Positions 15,062-18,152 of a DNA stretch of 18,152 nucleotides are shown piece by piece. The DNA is taken from NCBI GenBank assembly GCA_937952895.1, contig CALFYC010000034.1, positions 1-18,152 on the forward strand. The letters run 5' to 3'. A program made the position numbers and the translations under genes. The stretch comes from an uncultured Neisseriaceae bacterium (lineage in GTDB: Bacteria; Pseudomonadota; Gammaproteobacteria; Burkholderiales; UBA11063). Numbering within the stretch: the stretch's first letter is position 1; each line of letters opens with the position of its first letter. The notes beneath the pieces are model-generated. The model was not told the DNA's origin. It made no database searches and worked only from the letters and a program-made list of their open reading frames with translations.

Positions 15062-15802
15062 ATGACCAAACTGATTGTAGCTAATTGGAAAATGAATGGT
15101 AATTTAACTAAAATAGATCATGATATCAATTGTTATTTATCTAATAATCTTACCAATCAAAATAATGTGGTTTTAGCTATTCCATATCCATTTATTATAA
15201 CTGCAATAAATAAGCTTAAACAGCATAACTCACCAATTAATATAGCTAGTCAAGATATAAGTAAATTTGATGATTTTGGAGCGTATACTGGTGAGATAAG
15301 TGCGCCAATGTTGCATGAAATTGGAATAAATTATTCAATTATTGGTCATTCAGAACGTCGACAAAATTTTAATGAGAAAAATAATGACTTAGTCCAAAAA
15401 ATCACGAATGCAGTTAATCATCAAATTATACCGATATTGTGTATTGGTGAATCACTTGAGGTAAGACAATCAAATAGTTATGTGGATTTTTTGTTAAAAC
15501 AATTAGAATGTTTAAAGTTAGTTACGGCTAAAATTGATAAATTGGTGATTGCTTATGAGCCAATTTGGTCGATTGGGTCTGGATTAATTCCACAACTTTC
15601 AGAGATTGAAGAGGCAATGGTTTTGATACATAAATTTATGCAAAATAATTTGCCTCATGTTAGAATATCTACTTTGTATGGTGGCAGTGTTTCTGCGAAA
15701 AATGCGGTGGACGTGTTAAATACTTATCTGGTTAATGGGGTTTTGGTAGGTGGTGCATCACTTAATGTGAATGATTTTACTGCTATTTGTGGTAGTTGTT
15801 AA
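15062..15802 (+). CDS. tpiA: Triosephosphate isomerase
   Basis: Interconverts dihydroxyacetone phosphate and glyceraldehyde 3-phosphate in glycolysis and gluconeogenesis. It is cytosolic, normally a dimer of (beta/alpha)8 barrels. Active-site residues are present: Asn8 and Lys10 in NWKMN, His96 in IIGHSERR, Glu166 in YEPIW, followed by the flexible loop. The phosphate-binding motifs are YGGSV (206-210) and VGGASL (229-234). 246 residues is standard length. The ATG at 15062 has a TTAGGTAA ribosome site 6 bases upstream. It is the first gene of the tpiA-secG-tRNA-Leu-nuo series, so it may feed transcription into secG 47 bases downstream. Confidence 0.97.
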   Translation: MTKLIVANWKMNGNLTKIDHDINCYLSNNLTNQNNVVLAIPYPFIITAINKLKQHNSPINIASQDISKFDDFGAYTGEISAPMLHEIGINYSIIGHSERRQNFNEKNNDLVQKITNAVNHQIIPILCIGESLEVRQSNSYVDFLLKQLECLKLVTAKIDKLVIAYEPIWSIGSGLIPQLSEIEEAMVLIHKFMQNNLPHVRISTLYGGSVSAKNAVDVLNTYLVNGVLVGGASLNVNDFTAICGSC

Positions 15803-15849
15803 ATTTAGCAACTGGTTAGTGAATTAATTTATTAGTAAAAATTATAAAT

Positions 15850-16248
15850 ATGGAAATTATTAAAATTGTGCTTTGGGTCTTGCAGGTTGTATCTGCATTA
15901 GCAATAATTGTATTGGTATTATTACAGCATGGTAAAGGCGCAGATGCTGGTGCTACCTTTGGTTCTGGTAGTGGCTCTGGATCATTATTCGGTGCTAGTG
16001 GATCAGCGAATTTTTTGAGTAGATCAACTGCGGTTTTTGCGGTGATTTTCTTTGCTGTTACATTTGGTTTAGTCTTGGTTTCTGGTAAAGGTAGAATTGG
16101 TGATGCTGGCGTAATGGCCAATTTAAATGGTAAAAAAGTAGTATCTACCACTATTGTGTCATCTGCTCCAGCAATAACAAAGATGGTAAGTAGCCAAGTA
16201 GTATCAAGTGCTCCAGCTAAAGGTAAACCCAATCAGATTCCTGGTTAA
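15850..16248 (+). CDS. secG: Protein translocase subunit SecG
   Basis: Small inner-membrane subunit of the SecYEG channel; assists SecA-driven export. 132 residues. The first helix is at about 3-23 (IIKIVLWVLQVVSALAIIVL). It is followed by the family hallmark V-L-L-Q-H-G-K-G-A-D-A-G-A-x-F-G and a Gly/Ser-rich cytoplasmic loop, then the F-L-S-R-S-T region and a second helix at about 58-77. The C-terminal tail (about 85-132) is Ser/Val/Lys-rich and variable, as in other SecG proteins. There is no clear Shine-Dalgarno before ATG 15850, so it may rely on transcription and translation from tpiA. tRNA-Leu begins 6 bases after the stop. Confidence 0.94.
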   Translation: MEIIKIVLWVLQVVSALAIIVLVLLQHGKGADAGATFGSGSGSGSLFGASGSANFLSRSTAVFAVIFFAVTFGLVLVSGKGRIGDAGVMANLNGKKVVSTTIVSSAPAITKMVSSQVVSSAPAKGKPNQIPG

Positions 16249-16254
16249 GGTTTA

Positions 16255-16341
16255 GCCGACATGGTGGAACTGGTAGACACGCCATCTTGAGGGGGTGGTG
16301 GCCGTAAGGTCGTGTGGGTTCGAGTCCCACTGTCGGCACCA
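16255..16341 (+). tRNA. tRNA-Leu (anticodon GAG)
   Basis: Acceptor stem GCCGACA (16255-16261) pairs with TGTCGGC (16331-16337); discriminator A16338 is followed by encoded CCA (16339-16341). Anticodon stem CCATC/GGTGG encloses loop TTGAGGG with anticodon GAG at 16289-16291. The T arm is GTGGG-TTCGAGT-CCCAC. A long variable arm (about TGGCCGTAAGGTCG) and a total of 87 nt mark a class II tRNA. It lies between secG and nuoA, a conserved position. Confidence 0.97.
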
Positions 16342-16396
16342 TAAAGATTATTTATCAAGAATTATTATATTATTTAATTGAGGTAGAAAAAACTAA

Positions 16397-16756
16397 ATGA
16401 TTGCAAGTCATTATTTTCCAGTCTTAATATTCTTACTCCTTGCTTTGATTCTTGGGTCGGTATTAATGATTGCTGGTAAACTTTTAGGTAGAAATAATCC
16501 AGATGATGCAAAAAATTCTCCTTATGAGTGCGGATTTGAGGCGTTTGAAGATGCACGCATGAAGTTTGACGTGCGTTATTACTTAATTGCAATTATTTTT
16601 ATCTTATTCGATTTAGAAGCCGCTTTTTTATTACCATGGGCATTGGTTTTTAAAATGCTTGGGATTTATGGATTTATTGTGATGACAATATTTTTAGCGA
16701 TTTTAATTGCTGGATTTATTTACATCTGGAAAAAAGGAGCACTGGAGTGGGAATAG
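16397..16756 (+). CDS. nuoA: NADH-quinone oxidoreductase subunit A
   Basis: Small membrane-arm subunit of complex I (ND3 homologue), at the junction with the peripheral arm. 119 residues with three helices at about 5-28, 61-84 and 88-110. The conserved loop after helix 1 contains P-Y-E-C-G-F-E, with the Cys equivalent to the exposed ND3 cysteine, and then D-V-R-Y-Y-L-I-A-I-I-F-I-L-F-D-L-E, which includes the membrane acidic residues. GAGGTAG lies 10 bases before ATG 16397. It overlaps nuoB by 10 bases and opens the nuo operon; no separate promoter is obvious between tRNA-Leu and this gene. Confidence 0.96.
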   Translation: MIASHYFPVLIFLLLALILGSVLMIAGKLLGRNNPDDAKNSPYECGFEAFEDARMKFDVRYYLIAIIFILFDLEAAFLLPWALVFKMLGIYGFIVMTIFLAILIAGFIYIWKKGALEWE

Positions 16757-17232
16757 AAGGTGTATTTAAAGAAGGTTTTGTTACTACTACAGCTGACAAG
16801 ATTATAAATTGGGCAAGAACTGGTTCGTTATGGCCTATGACATTTGGGTTAGCATGCTGTGCTGTAGAAATGATGCACGTTGGAGCTGCTCGTTATGATT
16901 TAGATAGATTTGGTGCGGTATTTCGCCCATCTCCTCGTCAATCGGATGTGATGATTGTAGCTGGAACACTTTGCAATAAAATGGCGCCAGCCTTAAGAAA
17001 AGTTTATGACCAAATGCCAGAACCACGTTGGGTAATTTCTATGGGTTCATGTGCTAATGGAGGTGGTTATTATCATTACTCTTATTCGGTAGTTCGTGGA
17101 TGTGATCGAATTGTCCCAGTCGATATTTATGTTCCTGGTTGCCCTCCTACGGCTGAAGCGTTAATGTATGGAATTATTCAATTGCAAAATAAGATTAGAC
17201 GTGAGTCAACAATTGCAAGGAAGAGTAAATGA
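16747..17232 (+). CDS. nuoB: NADH-quinone oxidoreductase subunit B
   Basis: Peripheral-arm subunit carrying the terminal [4Fe-4S] cluster N2, which hands electrons to quinone. Ligands are Cys37 and Cys38 (LACCAVE), Cys102 (MGSCANGGG) and Cys132 (VPGCPPT). 161 residues matches the short NuoB form of many proteobacteria. The start is GTG 16747, inside the end of nuoA (10-base overlap), with the AAAGGAG of the nuoA 3' coding region as ribosome site. Its stop overlaps the nuoC start as ATGA. Confidence 0.97.
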   Translation: MGIEGVFKEGFVTTTADKIINWARTGSLWPMTFGLACCAVEMMHVGAARYDLDRFGAVFRPSPRQSDVMIVAGTLCNKMAPALRKVYDQMPEPRWVISMGSCANGGGYYHYSYSVVRGCDRIVPVDIYVPGCPPTAEALMYGIIQLQNKIRRESTIARKSK

Positions 17233-17822
17233 TAAAAGTAGATCTTCTAAAGCAAACTCTTGAGAATTTATTTCAAGCGAAAATATTATCAAGTATAATT
17301 GAACATGGTGAATTGACTATTATTGTTGATGCTGATGATTTAGTTAATGTTATGCAAGAATTAAGAGATAATCAAGCAACTAGATTTGAACAATGCGTAG
17401 ATCTATGCGGAATGGATTATTCAACTTATCATGATGATTATGAAGGTTTACGTTTTGCGGTAGTATATCATTTACTATCGGTTGCACATAATTGGCGTTT
17501 AAGGGTAAAGGTTTTTGCTAAAAACGATCAATTCCCAGTAATTGCATCAGTTACAGACATTTGGAATGGGTTGAATTGGTTTGAACGTGAGGCTTTTGAT
17601 TTATTTGGGATTGTTTTTGAGAATCATCCTGACTTACGTAGACTTTTAACAGATTATGGATTTATTGGTCATCCATTTCGTAAAGATTTTCCGATATCTG
17701 GGCATATGGAAATGCGTTATGATGAAGAACAAAAACGTGTTATTTATCAACCAGTAACTATTGAACCACGTGAAATTACACCACGTATTATTCGTGAGGA
17801 ACACTATAGTGGCAGAAATTAA
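17229..17822 (+). CDS. nuoC: NADH-quinone oxidoreductase subunit C
   Basis: 30-kDa-type subunit of the complex I peripheral arm, working with NuoD and NuoB near the quinone site. 197 residues, a stand-alone NuoC and not the fused NuoCD of enterobacteria. The signature is present: E-R-E-A-F-D-L-F-G-I-V-F, then H-P-D-L-R-R-L-L-T-D-Y-G-F and G-H-P-F-R-K-D-F-P. The ATG at 17229 overlaps the nuoB stop by 4 bases, and nuoD starts before this gene ends, so the chain is translationally coupled. Confidence 0.97.
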   Translation: MIKVDLLKQTLENLFQAKILSSIIEHGELTIIVDADDLVNVMQELRDNQATRFEQCVDLCGMDYSTYHDDYEGLRFAVVYHLLSVAHNWRLRVKVFAKNDQFPVIASVTDIWNGLNWFEREAFDLFGIVFENHPDLRRLLTDYGFIGHPFRKDFPISGHMEMRYDEEQKRVIYQPVTIEPREITPRIIREEHYSGRN

Positions 17823-18152
17823 AAATTATACACTAAATTTTGGACCACAGCATCCATCGGCACATGGTGTGTTACGTTTGGTTTTGGAGTTGGATGGTGA
17901 AGTGGTGCAAAGAGCTGATCCACATATTGGCTTATTACACCGTGGAACAGAAAAACTCTCTGAACACAGAACTTTTATTCAAGCCCTACCTTATATGGAT
18001 CGTCTAGACTATGTATCTATGATGTGTAATGAGCATGCTTATGTTATGGCAATTGAAAAATTAATTGGTATTGAGGTGCCAGTTCGTGCCCAATATATTC
18101 GTGTAATGTTTGCTGAACTTACTCGTTTGTTAAATCATTTATTGTGGGTTGG
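17809..18152 (+). CDS. nuoD: NADH-quinone oxidoreductase subunit D (partial, runs off the window)
   Basis: The first 114 codons of the 49-kDa-type subunit that shapes the quinone pocket with NuoB. The start is GTG 17809, 14 bases inside nuoC, with GAGGA 8 bases upstream; it reads M-A-E-I-K-N-Y-T-L-N-F-G-P-Q-H-P-S-A-H-G-V-L-R. The GPQHPSAHG motif contributes the quinone-site histidine loop. It is followed by H-I-G-L-L-H-R-G-T-E-K-L and M-D-R-L-D-Y-V, both strongly conserved. The frame is open to the last base; the 3' part lies outside the window. Confidence 0.97.
   Translation, partial: MAEIKNYTLNFGPQHPSAHGVLRLVLELDGEVVQRADPHIGLLHRGTEKLSEHRTFIQALPYMDRLDYVSMMCNEHAYVMAIEKLIGIEVPVRAQYIRVMFAELTRLLNHLLWV

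Noticed and set aside
15816..16232. Minus-strand 138-codon frame opposite secG
   Set aside because: secG is certain by its motifs; the antisense product is low-complexity Thr/Ala/Pro typical of a shadow.
1..18152. CRISPR array, prophage genes or full insertion sequence
   Set aside because: No regularly spaced direct repeats, no integrase, transposase or phage structural genes were found on either strand.

Overview
The window comes from an AT-rich proteobacterial chromosome. Most genes use A/T-rich codons, and intergenic DNA is very AT-rich. The block tpiA - secG - tRNA-Leu(GAG) - nuoA-nuoB-nuoC-nuoD, with separate nuoC and nuoD, is an arrangement known from beta- and gammaproteobacteria. A low-GC member of either class fits (inference; I cannot name a genus). 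Three large lipoprotein-type genes show a Gram-negative cell with a sizeable set of secreted or surface propeller proteins.

Layout: 1-300 is a GC-rich segment (about 58% G+C over the first 180 bases) with no gene I can support. It runs into AT-rich DNA where a lipoprotein gene begins without a usable upstream start codon (signal peptide 374-430, body 422-1843). tRNA-Val(GAC) follows, then an overlapping lipA-rlmD pair. 4329-4659 holds a miniature inverted-repeat element with an 8-bp target duplication, then a leader ORF and competing hairpins ahead of an ABC-F ATPase gene (4660-6111) built like antibiotic-resistance ABC-F proteins. Next come a four-helix membrane protein, a 37-residue acidic peptide, and two minus-strand genes (a GFA/CENP-V zinc protein and a YciI-like protein). 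A degraded second copy of the miniature element lies before a 640-residue lipoprotein made of about 13 repeats.

On the minus strand, yciB, rsmA and a 58-codon fragment resembling the start of an alpha/beta hydrolase form an overlapping cluster. Upstream of it lies a 775-residue RCC1-repeat lipoprotein. The last 3 kb, on the plus strand, is tpiA, secG, tRNA-Leu and the start of the complex I operon; nuoD runs off the window.

Housekeeping functions (lipoate synthesis, rRNA methylation, glycolysis, protein export, respiration) are conventional. The unusual material is the miniature transposon family, the leader-controlled ABC-F gene, the two propeller lipoproteins, the GC-rich junction with the start-less lipoprotein, and the truncated hydrolase behind rsmA.
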